The notes beneath the pieces are model-generated. The model was not told the DNA's origin and searched no databases. It was given only the letters and a program-made list of their open reading frames with translations. Positions 32,755 to 41,254 of a stretch of DNA of 64,000 bases are shown here, piece after piece. Source of the stretch: Syntrophaceae bacterium (lineage in GTDB: Bacteria > Desulfobacterota > Syntrophia > Syntrophales > UBA2192); the NCBI GenBank assembly GCA_013177795.1, contig JABLXY010000001.1, positions 496,001 through 560,000 of the forward strand. Reading direction: 5' to 3'. A program made the translations under genes and the position numbers. Position 1 is the first letter of the stretch. Each line of letters opens with the position of its first letter.

Positions 32755-33990
32755 TCAAGGGGCCTTCGACTTTCCTTCGTCTTTCAGGACGAGGAAGTAC
32801 AGCTCCCCTTCCTCCTTGAGATGGCCCGCCGCGATCTCCGCCTCGGGGCCCCTGCCGAAGAACAGGTCCACCCGGCCCGCCCCCGTGATGGCGCCCCCCG
32901 TGTCCTGGTTGAGGACGAAGCGCGAGAACGGGACCCAGGACTGGATCTCGCCGCCCGGTCCGATCACGGGCTTCCGGCTCTTCACGAAGGCCAGCGCACC
33001 TCTCGGGAACAGCGCCGCGTCCGTTGCCACGGAGCGGCCGCCGGTGAGCGTGACCCCGATGCTGCCCACCGGGCCTTCCTCGACGATCCGGAAGAACACG
33101 TAGCTCTCGTTGTGGTTCAGGATCTCCCGGATCTCCTCGGGCCTCTCCCGGAGATACCGCTTGATGCCCTGCATGGAGAGCTCCTCCCTCGTAATCCGGC
33201 CCGAATCGATCAGCAGCTTCCCGATGCTCCGGTAGGCCCTCCCGTTGGACTGGGCGTAGCTCACCTGGAAGCTCGATCCGTCGGGCAGCCGGACCATCCC
33301 CGATCCCTGGACGTGGAGGAAGAAGAGGTCCACGGGGTCCGCAAACCAAGCGATCTCGAGACCCCGGTTCTCGAGCGCCCCGGCCCCGTCGATCTCCTCG
33401 CGGCTCCAGTAGGGCACGAGTTCCCCCTTCTCGAGCCTACCGACCAGCCGCTCGTTCTTGTACCGTTCGCGGAATCTCCCCAGGTGCACGACGACCGCGT
33501 CGTCGGGCTTGCGGTAGATGGGGTAGCGGTACCGCTCCGTCCTGACGAGTGAGCCTTCCAGGACCGGCTCGTAGTAGCCGGTGAACAGGACCCTGCCGGC
33601 CGGTCCGCTGCCCGCCGCCCTGTAGACGTCGAATGTCTCCCGCACGCGCCTGTCGACGTCGGCCGGGGATGCGCCGCTCTCGACGATCGCCAGGAACGCC
33701 TCGAGGGATGTCTTCATGTCGCGCGCGGTGACGCGCCTGTCCCCCATCCGGTAGGTCGTGCGCTCCGGGACGCGGGCGTAGTACTCGAGGCTCTTCCGGA
33801 CGGCCCGCGCCAGGGATGCCCGGTCCAGATCGTCCTCGAACCGCGGCAGATCGCTCGCCGCGACGGCTGCAAGAGGCGGGACCTCCTTGGGCGGGATTGC
33901 CGGGGGCGGCGCGACGGCGGGGGGCTGGCGGAAGAGCGCGCAGCCGCCGATCAGCATCGCGATAAGCAAAATGAAAATAATTTTCCGCAT
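32755..33990 (-). CDS. mltA: MltA-type membrane-bound lytic transglycosylase
   Basis: 411-residue lipoprotein. Signal peptide with lipobox (MLIGGCALF). The MltA double-psi beta-barrel domain shows FTGYYEPVLEGSLVRTERYRYPIYRKPDD, and the catalytic C-terminal part GVTLTGGRSVATDAALFPRGALAFVKSRKP, FVLNQDTGGAITGAGRVDLFFGRGPEAE, with the conserved DxGxxIxGxxRxDxFxG pattern of the 3D domain. It cleaves peptidoglycan to 1,6-anhydromuropeptides at the envelope. ATG at 33990. Confidence 0.95.
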   Translation of the reverse strand: MRKIIFILLIAMLIGGCALFRQPPAVAPPPAIPPKEVPPLAAVAASDLPRFEDDLDRASLARAVRKSLEYYARVPERTTYRMGDRRVTARDMKTSLEAFLAIVESGASPADVDRRVRETFDVYRAAGSGPAGRVLFTGYYEPVLEGSLVRTERYRYPIYRKPDDAVVVHLGRFRERYKNERLVGRLEKGELVPYWSREEIDGAGALENRGLEIAWFADPVDLFFLHVQGSGMVRLPDGSSFQVSYAQSNGRAYRSIGKLLIDSGRITREELSMQGIKRYLRERPEEIREILNHNESYVFFRIVEEGPVGSIGVTLTGGRSVATDAALFPRGALAFVKSRKPVIGPGGEIQSWVPFSRFVLNQDTGGAITGAGRVDLFFGRGPEAEIAAGHLKEEGELYFLVLKDEGKSKAP

Positions 33991-34074
33991 GATGATTATC
34001 GGACCCTCAAGACATCATAAAAACGTCCGGATCAGAAAAAGAAGGCAAGCAGTCTCGAAGCCGTCTTTCCCCGC

Positions 34075-34198
34075 AGGCTGATCAAAAAGGTTTAGATGCA
34101 AGGCGCCCGACATTCCGAGGAGCCGAGGCGTACTTGGGTCGTACGTTGAGCGACGAGGAAGGAGGGCAACGCCGCAGATGAGCCTTTTTCATCAGCCT
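34075..34198 (-). repeat. dispersed repeat family R3, copy 2
   Basis: About 124 bases matching 26722-26842, including ATGCAAGGCGCCCGAC and GATGAGCCTTTTT-ATCAGCCT. Ends AGGCTGATCAAAAAGG and CCTTTTTCATCAGCCT are complementary. It begins 3 bases after the stop of the leftward acetyltransferase gene. Confidence 0.82.
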
Positions 34199-34201
34199 CG
34201 A

Positions 34202-34660
34202 CTACAGCTCGATGATCATCGCATACTCGTCGCAGAAGTCAGGGTACTTCCAGCACTTGAAGCAGTCCGACCAGATCTTCTCGGGCAGCTCCGTGCGCTG
34301 GACCTCGTGAAACCCCATCCGCGCGAAGAATTCCTTCTGGTAGGTGAGCGCGAAGATCCGGTAGATCTCCAGCGTGATCGCCTCGGAGATGCAGGCCTCC
34401 ACCAGTTTCTTGCCGATCCCCCTCTTGCGGTACTCGTCGACGACGTAGAGTGAACGGATCTCCGCAAGGTTCTCCCAGAACAGGTGCATGGCGACGACCC
34501 CCACGATCGGCCCGTCCTCCTCGTCCATGTACACGTAGAAGTCGCGCAGGCTGTTGTAGAGGTCGACGAGCGAGCGGGGCAGCATCTCGCCCTTGGCCGC
34601 CGAGAGGTTGATGATCCGGTGGATCAACTTGACGTCGCTGGTCTTCGCTTTCCTGAGCAT
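34202..34660 (-). CDS. GNAT acetyltransferase, N-acetylglutamate synthase-like
   Basis: 152 residues. GNAT fold with acetyl-CoA loop VVDEYRKRGIGKKLVEACI; the start LRKAKTSDVKLIHRIINLSAAKGEMLPRSLVDLY and the end FHEVQRTELPEKIWSDCFKCWKYPDFCDEYAMII match the short single-domain NAGS-like proteins (ArgA of Mycobacterium and deltaproteobacteria). These acetylate glutamate to begin arginine synthesis without a kinase-like domain. Third gene of nadK-recN-NAGS, 21 bases after recN. The assignment to NAGS rests on family resemblance and would need an enzymatic test. Confidence 0.85.
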   Translation of the reverse strand: MLRKAKTSDVKLIHRIINLSAAKGEMLPRSLVDLYNSLRDFYVYMDEEDGPIVGVVAMHLFWENLAEIRSLYVVDEYRKRGIGKKLVEACISEAITLEIYRIFALTYQKEFFARMGFHEVQRTELPEKIWSDCFKCWKYPDFCDEYAMIIEL

Positions 34661-34681
34661 CGTTTCGTCCCCGGCCCTGTT

Positions 34682-36367
34682 CTATTTTTTCGCCGCCCTC
34701 AGCATTTCCCTCGCCGCGGCGCGGGTCTTGTCCGTGATCTCCACGCCCCCAAGCATCCGCGTGATCTCCTCGAGGCGCTCGTCCTCGGAGAGCTGCCGGA
34801 CATCCGTCTTCGTCCTCCCGTCTGTCACCCGTTTCGTGACCCGGTAGTGCGTCCGGCCGAAGGACGCGATCTGCGGCAGGTGCGTGATGCAGATGACCTG
34901 GTGGTGCCGCGAGATATCGCGGAGCTTGCGCCCGACGATTTCCGCCGTGGCTCCGCCGATCCCGCTGTCCACCTCGTCGAAGATCACGGTTCCGACGGAG
35001 CCGACCCCCGACAGGACCTTCTTCATGGCCAGCACGATCCGCGACAGCTCGCCCCCGGAGGCCACCCGGTTGAGAGGCTTGAGCGGCTCGCCCACGTTGG
35101 CCGAGAGCTGGAACTCGGGCTGGTCGATCCCCTTCGGGCCCAGCGTTGCAAGGCCCTCCTCGTCCGGCACCGGCTCCTGGAACAGGACGGAAAAGCGGGC
35201 CTTCTCCATCTTCAGCGCGTGCAGTTCCTCCTCGATGGCCTTTTCCAGGGATGCGGCCACGCGCCGCCTCTCCCCGGACAGTTTCCCGGCCAGGTCCCTG
35301 AGCAGGGCCCTGCGCTTCGCCAGTTCGGCATCCAGCGCCTCGATGTCCTCGGCGGCACTGGAGAGCGCCTGCAGCTCCGTCTTCAGGGCCTGCCCTGTCT
35401 TCAGCACGCTCTCGATGGAGCCGCCGTGTTTCTTCTTCAGCCTTCCGATCAGCTCGAGCCGGTCGTCGATCTCGTCGAGGCGCGCGGGATCGGAGGGGAT
35501 CCTGCCCAGGTAGTCGCGCAGCGCCCGTGCCGCGTCCTCAAGCTGGATGGCCAGGGATTTCAACTCGTCGTCGGCAACCGCAAAACCCGGGTCGATGCGC
35601 CGGATGTCCCGGATATGGCCCGTCACTCGGGCAAGCACCGCGAGCACCGAGTCCTCCCGGCCGTAGAGCGCCTCCCATGAATCGCGGGCCAGCTCCGCGA
35701 GCTTCGCGGCGTTGGCCAGGATTTTCTTCTCCTCCTGCAGCGAGGCATCCTCCCCGGGCTTGAGCGCCGCCCGCTCGATCTCGCCGATCTGGAAGCGGAG
35801 GAACTCCTCCCGCTCGGCGCGGTTTCGGTTCTTTGCCGCGAGGTCGTCCCGCTTCGCCTGGAGTTTCCGGTACTCCTCGTACAGGGCGGAAAACCGGCCC
35901 CGTTCGGCCCCGAGGTTGCCGTACTCGTCGAGGATGTCGATGTGGCTCTCCGGGTTGAGCAGGACCTGGTGCTCGTGCTGGCTGCAGATGTTGACGAGCG
36001 CCTCGCTGATCTCGCCGAGCATGGCCACGGTGGCGAGATTGCCGTCGACGTAGACCCGGTTCTTCCCCGAGCGGGACACCACCCGCTTGACGACGATCTC
36101 CCTGCCGGGGTGAAACCCCATCCCCTGGAGCTTCGCCCGGAGATCCCGGTTCGCCCCGATGTCGAAGACCGCCTCGACGACGGCGGCGTCCTCCTCGGAG
36201 CGGATCAGGTCCGTCGAGGCCCGGTCCCCGAGCAGCAGGCCGATGGCGCCGACGAGGATCGACTTGCCCGCCCCCGTCTCTCCCGAGACGACGTTGAGGC
36301 CCTCGTGGAAGGCGAGGTTGAGCCGGTCGATGATGGCGAAATTGGTGATGCCCAGTTCCTTCAGCAT
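34682..36367 (-). CDS. recN: DNA repair protein RecN
   Basis: 561 residues, SMC-like ATPase for double-strand break repair. Walker A GETGAGKSILVGAIGLLLGDRAST near the N-terminus; long coiled-coil arms in the middle (EEYRKLQAKRDDLAAKNRNRAEREEFL; AELAKRRALLRDLAGKLSGE); C-terminal signature VASGGELSRIVLAMKKVL, Walker B VIFDEVDSGIGG and H-loop VICITHLPQIASFG. ATG at 36367, one base after the nadK stop (TGA-C-ATG), so the two are translationally coupled. Confidence 0.96.
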   Translation of the reverse strand: MLKELGITNFAIIDRLNLAFHEGLNVVSGETGAGKSILVGAIGLLLGDRASTDLIRSEEDAAVVEAVFDIGANRDLRAKLQGMGFHPGREIVVKRVVSRSGKNRVYVDGNLATVAMLGEISEALVNICSQHEHQVLLNPESHIDILDEYGNLGAERGRFSALYEEYRKLQAKRDDLAAKNRNRAEREEFLRFQIGEIERAALKPGEDASLQEEKKILANAAKLAELARDSWEALYGREDSVLAVLARVTGHIRDIRRIDPGFAVADDELKSLAIQLEDAARALRDYLGRIPSDPARLDEIDDRLELIGRLKKKHGGSIESVLKTGQALKTELQALSSAAEDIEALDAELAKRRALLRDLAGKLSGERRRVAASLEKAIEEELHALKMEKARFSVLFQEPVPDEEGLATLGPKGIDQPEFQLSANVGEPLKPLNRVASGGELSRIVLAMKKVLSGVGSVGTVIFDEVDSGIGGATAEIVGRKLRDISRHHQVICITHLPQIASFGRTHYRVTKRVTDGRTKTDVRQLSEDERLEEITRMLGGVEITDKTRAAAREMLRAAKK

Positions 36368-36368
36368 G

Positions 36369-37247
36369 TCAGGTCCGGTTCGTCGATGAGGGGGAGCCGC
36401 CCCAGCCGAGTTTCGACCGCAGGATCTGGAGGTAGTCCCTTCGGGGCGACACAACCAGGTTCGTCACGAAGTCCGACTTCCGCACGGTGATGGCATCGCC
36501 GGTCTTGAGGTTATAGGTCACCTGTCCGTCGCAGCTCAGGATGGCCCCCGCCTCGCGGGTCCAGAGCATGATCTTCAGCACCGCCGTGTCAGGCAGGATC
36601 ACGGGCCGGTTGGTCAGCGTGTGGGGGCAGATGGGGTTGAGGATGATCGTGTTCAGAACGGGCAGCACGATGGGCCCCCCGGCCGAGAGCGAGTAGGCCG
36701 TGGACCCCGTCGGGGTCGAGACGATGAGCCCGTCCGCCCTGTAGCTCGTGAGGTACTGGCCGTCGACGTGCGTCTCCAGGTCCACCATCCGCGAATAGTT
36801 GCCGCGGTTGATGACCGCGTCGTTCAGCACGGTACACTCGAAGCTCTCACCCTGCTCGTCGTGGACCGCGACGTCGAGCATCATGCGGCTCTCCGTCCGG
36901 AATTCCCCCGCCAGCACCGCCTCGAGGGCGTCGAACATCTCGTTGAGATTGATGACGGTGAGGTACCCGAAGGTTCCCATATTGACGCCGAGGATCGGGA
37001 CGCTCGATTTCCGCATCAGCCGTGCCGCCTGAAGGAGCGTGCCGTCTCCCCCCATCGTGACGACGAGGTCGGCCCGGCTGCCCAGCTCGCCGCCGTGGTA
37101 GCCCCGCACGCCGAGCCGGGCGGCCGCCTCCCTTTCCAGGAGGATCTCGAGACCTTTGCCCCGGGCCCAGTCCGAGAGCCTCGCGATGCTCTCCAGCACG
37201 TGGTCCTTGTTCGCGTTGCCGACAACCCCGATCGCCCTGATGCCCAT
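36369..37247 (-). CDS. nadK: NAD kinase
   Basis: 292 residues, phosphorylates NAD to NADP in the cytosol. Seen: AIGVVGNANKDHV, the diacylglycerol-kinase-like GGDGTLLQAARLM, GTFGYLTV, LNDAVINRGNYSRMVDLETHVDG and the conserved TPTGSTAYSLSAGGPIV. ATG at 37247 with GCGGGA upstream; the longer frame adds unrelated residues. Head of the nadK-recN-NAGS operon, a nadK-recN order found in many bacteria. Confidence 0.96.
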   Translation of the reverse strand: MGIRAIGVVGNANKDHVLESIARLSDWARGKGLEILLEREAAARLGVRGYHGGELGSRADLVVTMGGDGTLLQAARLMRKSSVPILGVNMGTFGYLTVINLNEMFDALEAVLAGEFRTESRMMLDVAVHDEQGESFECTVLNDAVINRGNYSRMVDLETHVDGQYLTSYRADGLIVSTPTGSTAYSLSAGGPIVLPVLNTIILNPICPHTLTNRPVILPDTAVLKIMLWTREAGAILSCDGQVTYNLKTGDAITVRKSDFVTNLVVSPRRDYLQILRSKLGWGGSPSSTNRT

Positions 37248-37384
37248 CCCGCAGAACCCCTCAAAATTTCGGCTGATACGTAACACAATTCGAGTCCACT
37301 GTCCATCATGGAGCTGGCTGGTCGCACGGGCCCGGGACGCGCGGGACGCGCCTCCGGCCGGAGGCTTGCCGCAGAGAAAGAGCA

Positions 37385-37414
37385 TTGACAAGGCCGCCTC
37401 TCATGCGCTACCGT
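37385..37414 (+). promoter_or_regulatory. putative promoter of rdgC
   Basis: TTGACA (37385-37390), 18-base spacer, TACCGT (37409-37414), 26 bases before the rdgC ATG. The -35 is perfect but the -10 is weak. Confidence 0.4.
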
Positions 37415-37439
37415 GCCAGCCTTTACAGGAGGAGTCATC

Positions 37440-38567
37440 ATGGGGCTGCTGAAAGGATCGCTGACCTTTTCGAGATACCGTGTCAAGGGGGAATTGCCGG
37501 AGGACTTCCGGCCCTTCTTCGACCGCCAGATCAAGAAATACGCATTCCAGGAACTCACGGCATCGGCCGAGGAGCAGGCCTTCGGATGGACCTGCCTGGA
37601 GAACCCCCTCGACACCCGCTTCGAGGGGGCGCGGTACAGTGCGGGAGACTACTTCTACTTCGCGCTGCGCGTCGACAGGAAGTCGATCCCGCCCGCGCTG
37701 CTCCGGATCAAGTGTCTCGAGGAGGAACGCAAGGCCCTCAAGGACAGCGGCAAGAAGAGGATCTTCCGCGAGCAGGCCAAGGAGATCAAGGAGCGCGTCT
37801 ACCTGCAACTGCTGACGAGGACCTACCCGGTCCCGTCGCTCTACGACGTGCTGTGGCACCCGGCCGGGGGCTGGCTCCTCGTGGGGTCCCATGCGGACAA
37901 GGTGTTCGAGACCTTCGAGGACCTCTTCAAGATCTCCTTCAACGCGAGATTCGCCCCCTGGCTGCCTTGGGATGCGGAGCAGCTGGACCGGAAAACGGCC
38001 GCCGCCGTCGCGTCCCTCCAGGGAGGCTCGTTCCTCGAGCCCGCGAAGGGATCCGGCGAGAAAACGGACCCCTCGTTCCTGGCCCGCGAGTTCATGACCT
38101 GGCTCTGGTTCAAGTCCGAGGAGCGCAACGGGACGATCTCGATCCCCGGACGGGCGGAGGTGGGACTCAGCTTCGAGAAACGGGTCGTTCTGGAGTCCGG
38201 CGAGGGGGAGTACGCGGAAACGGTGGCCTGCCAGGGACTGCACGCGGACCTGCGGGAGGGCAAGGCGGCGATCCGCGAGGGCAAGAAGGTGCGGGAGGCC
38301 CGCCTGCGGCTCGAGAGGGACGGCGATCGCTGGGAGTTCACCCTGAAGGCCGACCGGTTCCAGTTCCAGTCCATGAGACTCCCCCAGGCGGGCGGCCTCG
38401 ACGAGGAGGGCGAGGAGAAGGATGGCGGGATTCTCGAGCGGATCTATCTCGTGGAGACGGCCCTGGCGACCATGGACGAGCTGTTCGCCTTCTTCCTGGG
38501 CCGGCGTCTCTCGCCCCAGTGGGCCTCCGAGGAGATCCCGCGCATCAGGGCTTGGCTCAAGGCATAA
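37440..38567 (+). CDS. RdgC-like recombination-associated protein
   Basis: 375 residues. The opening MGLLKGSLTFSRYRVKGELP, the FDRQIKKYAFQELTASAEEQAFGW segment, GDYFYFALRVDRKSIPPALLRIK, RTYPVPSLYDVLWHPAGGWLLVGSHADKVFETFEDLFKISF and the length fit the RdgC/RdgC-like family, which forms a ring dimer around DNA and limits RecA activity. The identification is by overall pattern rather than a catalytic motif. ATG at 37440 preceded by AGGAGGAG. Back to back with nadK-recN, so two recombination-related genes are divergently arranged. Confidence 0.78.
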   Translation: MGLLKGSLTFSRYRVKGELPEDFRPFFDRQIKKYAFQELTASAEEQAFGWTCLENPLDTRFEGARYSAGDYFYFALRVDRKSIPPALLRIKCLEEERKALKDSGKKRIFREQAKEIKERVYLQLLTRTYPVPSLYDVLWHPAGGWLLVGSHADKVFETFEDLFKISFNARFAPWLPWDAEQLDRKTAAAVASLQGGSFLEPAKGSGEKTDPSFLAREFMTWLWFKSEERNGTISIPGRAEVGLSFEKRVVLESGEGEYAETVACQGLHADLREGKAAIREGKKVREARLRLERDGDRWEFTLKADRFQFQSMRLPQAGGLDEEGEEKDGGILERIYLVETALATMDELFAFFLGRRLSPQWASEEIPRIRAWLKA

Positions 38568-38675
38568 GCATCAGGGGCCGGACAATTGGACCATCACGTA
38601 AAGAGGATTCCCCTTTGCCTTGCCGCCTGCGTCTTTCTCCCGGCCCGTTGCCTGCCCCGGTTCGAATGACCGCGG

Positions 38676-39725
38676 TCACGGCACCAACTCCCTCAGGGCA
38701 GCGAGCAGGGCCTGGTTCTCCTCCTCCGTTCCCACGGATATGCGGATCTTGTCGTCTACACCGGGGCGGTCCCAGTAGCGGACCAGGATCCCCCGGTCCC
38801 GCAACTCCAGATACAGATAACGGGCATCGCCCCTCGGCGGCCTGGCCCAGATGAAATTGGCCTGCGAGGGCCAGATACGGAACCCCATCTTCTCGAGCGC
38901 CGCCGCCAGCCCGGCCCTGGAGACCTTGATCCTCTGGGCGTTGGCCCTCATCCACGCCTGGTCCCTGAGGGCGGCCGCGGCCAGCCTCAGCGCCACGGCA
39001 TCGACGTTGTAGCTGTCCTTGATCTTGAAGAGCCCCTCGAGAAGACCGGGCTGCGCCACGCCGAAGCCCACCCGGAGACCCGCCAGTGAGTACCCTTTCG
39101 ACAGCGAACGCAGCACGATGACATTCGGGTGTCGGGACACGAGACCAAGCGCGTTCTCGTCGGCGAAATCCGTGTAGGCCTCGTCGATCGCCAGCACCCC
39201 GTCGAGGCCGGCGGCAAGCCGCTCGAGGTCCCGCACCGGGGCCACCGTCGCCGAGGGGTTGTTGGGCGTGCAGACGAAGGTGAGGTCTGCCTGCACCTCG
39301 AGCAGCCCCTCCACGGGCAGCGTGTACGCCTCGTCGTAGGGTACCTCCACCGTCGCGGCGTCCTGCATCTCGGCCAGGGTGACATAGAGTGAATAGGTGG
39401 GCATGGGGTAGGCGATCTTCCGGCCCTTTTCCAGGAACGCACGGGCGAGCAGGGCCAGCATCTCGTCACTGCCGTTTGCCGCCATGACCCAGTCCGCGGG
39501 GACCCCGTAAACCTCCGCCGCCGCCTCACGGGCCATGAGGGCCATCGGGTCCGGGTAGCGCCTGAGCCACTCCCCCTCGAACCCGTGCAGGACCTTCATG
39601 ACCTCCGGGGAAGGCGGGTAAGGGTTTTCGTTGGTGTTGAGCTTGACGACCCGCGAGCCCGGCGGGGGCTGCTCCCCCGGAACATAGCCCGCCATCTTCT
39701 TCACGTTTTCCCGAAAGTTGATCAT
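38676..39725 (-). CDS. hisC: histidinol-phosphate aminotransferase
   Basis: 349 residues, PLP enzyme of histidine synthesis. Seen: VKLNTNENPYPPSPEVMKVL, RRYPDPMALMAREAAAEVYGV, NGSDEMLALLARAF, YPMPTYSLYVTLAEM, TPNNPSATV, DEAYTDFADE and the PLP lysine loop LRSLSKGYSLAGLRVGFGVA, and the C-terminal phosphate-binding ISVGTEEENQALLAAL. No other his gene is next to it. ATG at 39725 with TGGAG upstream. Confidence 0.95.
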   Translation of the reverse strand: MINFRENVKKMAGYVPGEQPPPGSRVVKLNTNENPYPPSPEVMKVLHGFEGEWLRRYPDPMALMAREAAAEVYGVPADWVMAANGSDEMLALLARAFLEKGRKIAYPMPTYSLYVTLAEMQDAATVEVPYDEAYTLPVEGLLEVQADLTFVCTPNNPSATVAPVRDLERLAAGLDGVLAIDEAYTDFADENALGLVSRHPNVIVLRSLSKGYSLAGLRVGFGVAQPGLLEGLFKIKDSYNVDAVALRLAAAALRDQAWMRANAQRIKVSRAGLAAALEKMGFRIWPSQANFIWARPPRGDARYLYLELRDRGILVRYWDRPGVDDKIRISVGTEEENQALLAALRELVP

Positions 39726-39795
39726 GCTGACTCCAGTCGAATAATCTCTGCTGTGTCTTGTATGGCTGCCTGTGGCGACTCAAGAACCATGCGAA

Positions 39796-39992
39796 AATGA
39801 GCGGGATTCTGAGCTGCGAAGTTAGACGCGTTTTGGTTCACCGCTCTTCGGGGCCCCCACGCTGCGCTCGGGGTAAACTCCACGTCCGCAGCGCAAACTG
39901 TTTGAGCCCGAAGGACGAGTTTTTGCGTCTGCAGTGCAGCGAGCGTTAGAGCGGTCCAAAATCGTCTATTCGCAGGAAGAATCCTGCTCACG
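39796..39992 (-). repeat. dispersed repeat family R2 (MITE-like), copy B
   Basis: About 197 bases, inverted relative to copies A and C. Ends GAGCGGGATTCTGAGCTGCG...GACGCGTTTTGG and CCAAAATCGTC...GCAGGAAGAATCCTGCTCACG are imperfect inverted repeats. It shares with copy A the stretch AACGCTCGCTGCACTGCA (as complement) and with copy C the ends. It lies in the 307-base gap between hisC and the next leftward radical SAM gene; nothing else was seen in that gap. Confidence 0.85.
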
Positions 39993-40032
39993 AGTGTCAG
40001 CTCAATGGTCTGACCCCTTTGAACTTATCCCT

Positions 40033-40968
40033 TCATGCAAAGCGGGCACCCTGCCACGTATTCCTTTTTTCCATCTCCCTGTCAATCGCATTGAGCACCT
40101 TGAGCTTGTTCTGCGCCCAGTCGGGGCCCAGGCAGATGTCGCGGTAGCCCTCCGCCGTGAGACGCTGAACGACCACCGAGGGGGGCAGGACCTCCAGCAC
40201 ATCGCAGACCGCCGACACGTAGTCCTCCTGCGACATCAGGGAAATCTTCCCCTCCTCGCAGAGCCGCCCCACTTCCGTGCCCCGGAGTGCCAGCAGGGAG
40301 TGGATCTTGATGCCGTCCACGGGGAGGGCCGCAACGGCCTTTGCCGTCTCCAGCATGTCGGTCCGCATCTCGCCCGGCAGCCCCAGGATGATGTGCGCGC
40401 AGATGAAGATACCCCTGCCCGCCGTCTTGCGAACGGCCTCGATGAAGGCCGCCGCGTCATGGCCCCGGTTGATGCGCTCCAGCGTCCGGTCGTGTATGGA
40501 CTGCAGACCGTACTCGACCCAGACGTGCGAACGTTTCGCGTATCCCTCGAGCAGGCTCAGGACATCGTCGTCCACGCAGTCCGGTCTCGTTCCGACGGAG
40601 AGCCCGACGATGTCGGGCTGTGCCAAGGCCTCGTCGTAGAGCGCCCGCAGTCGCTCGACGGGAGCGTAGGTGTTCGTGAAGGTCTGGAAATAGGCAATGA
40701 ACTTCGCCGCGCCCCGAAGATTCCGGTAAAGGGCCTTCCCTGCCGCGATCTGCTCCGACACGGATGGCAGCGGCCCCTTCTGCCGCAGACCCGACCCCCG
40801 CCCGTCGCAGTATGCGCAGCCGCCCACGGCGACCTTCCCGTCCCGGTTGGGGCAGGTGAAGCCCGCGTCGATCTGCAGCTTGTAGACCCTGCAGCCGAAG
40901 CGATCGGCGAGAAAGCTCTTGAAATCGTGGTAACGCTTCCTGCTCTTCGGGAGATCAGGCCGGGACAT
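40033..40968 (-). CDS. radical SAM protein, YhcC/TIGR01212 type
   Basis: 311 residues. The start KRYHDFKSFLADRFGCRVYKLQIDAGFTCPNRDGKVAVGGCAYCDGRGSG has the widely spaced Cys pattern (C-x11-C-x2-C) typical of the YhcC family; then AYFQTFTNTYAPVERLR, GLSVGTRPDCVDDDVLSLL, VWVEYGLQSIHDRTLERINRGHD and HIILGLPGEM. Family function is unknown. No good ribosome site precedes the ATG at 40968. It is bracketed by repeat R2 copies B and C in opposite orientations, a composite-element-like arrangement. Confidence 0.92.
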   Translation of the reverse strand: MSRPDLPKSRKRYHDFKSFLADRFGCRVYKLQIDAGFTCPNRDGKVAVGGCAYCDGRGSGLRQKGPLPSVSEQIAAGKALYRNLRGAAKFIAYFQTFTNTYAPVERLRALYDEALAQPDIVGLSVGTRPDCVDDDVLSLLEGYAKRSHVWVEYGLQSIHDRTLERINRGHDAAAFIEAVRKTAGRGIFICAHIILGLPGEMRTDMLETAKAVAALPVDGIKIHSLLALRGTEVGRLCEEGKISLMSQEDYVSAVCDVLEVLPPSVVVQRLTAEGYRDICLGPDWAQNKLKVLNAIDREMEKRNTWQGARFA

Positions 40969-41057
40969 AAAGGGAATTCTATTGTTTTTTTGAAGGGATG
41001 TTATTAAATAGTCCCTGTAAAGGCAAGAAACATATCACATGCCACGGCTCTATCTCA

Positions 41058-41235
41058 CGTGAGCGGGATTCTTCCAGCGAATTGACGGTTTTCACTGCAG
41101 ACGCAAAAACTCGCCCTTCGGACTCAAACAGATTACGCTGCTGACGTGGAGTTTACCCCGAGTGCAGCGCTGGGGCCCCGGAGAGCGGTACCCTAAAACG
41201 CGTCAAACTCCGCCGTCCAGAATTCCGCTCACGCG
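41058..41235 (+). repeat. dispersed repeat family R2 (MITE-like), copy C
   Basis: About 178 bases. Left end CGTGAGCGGGATTCTTCC...GACGGTTTT (41058-41092) and right end AAAACGCGTC...GTCCAGAATTCCGCTCACGCG (41195-41235) are terminal inverted repeats of about 35 bases. Core GACGCAAAAACTCGCCCTTCG matches copies A and B. It occupies the gap in front of mnmG, so the mnmG promoter may lie in or beside it. Confidence 0.87.
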
Positions 41236-41254
41236 ATAGACAAGTCACGCGGAT

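Noticed and set aside
39934-41007. 357-residue plus-strand frame opposite the YhcC-type gene
   Set aside because: Begins inside repeat R2 and is the complement of a clear radical SAM gene.
26500-41240. R2 repeats as CRISPR or tRNA-like genes
   Set aside because: Copies are far apart without spacers, and no acceptor, anticodon or T-arm pattern could be folded from them.
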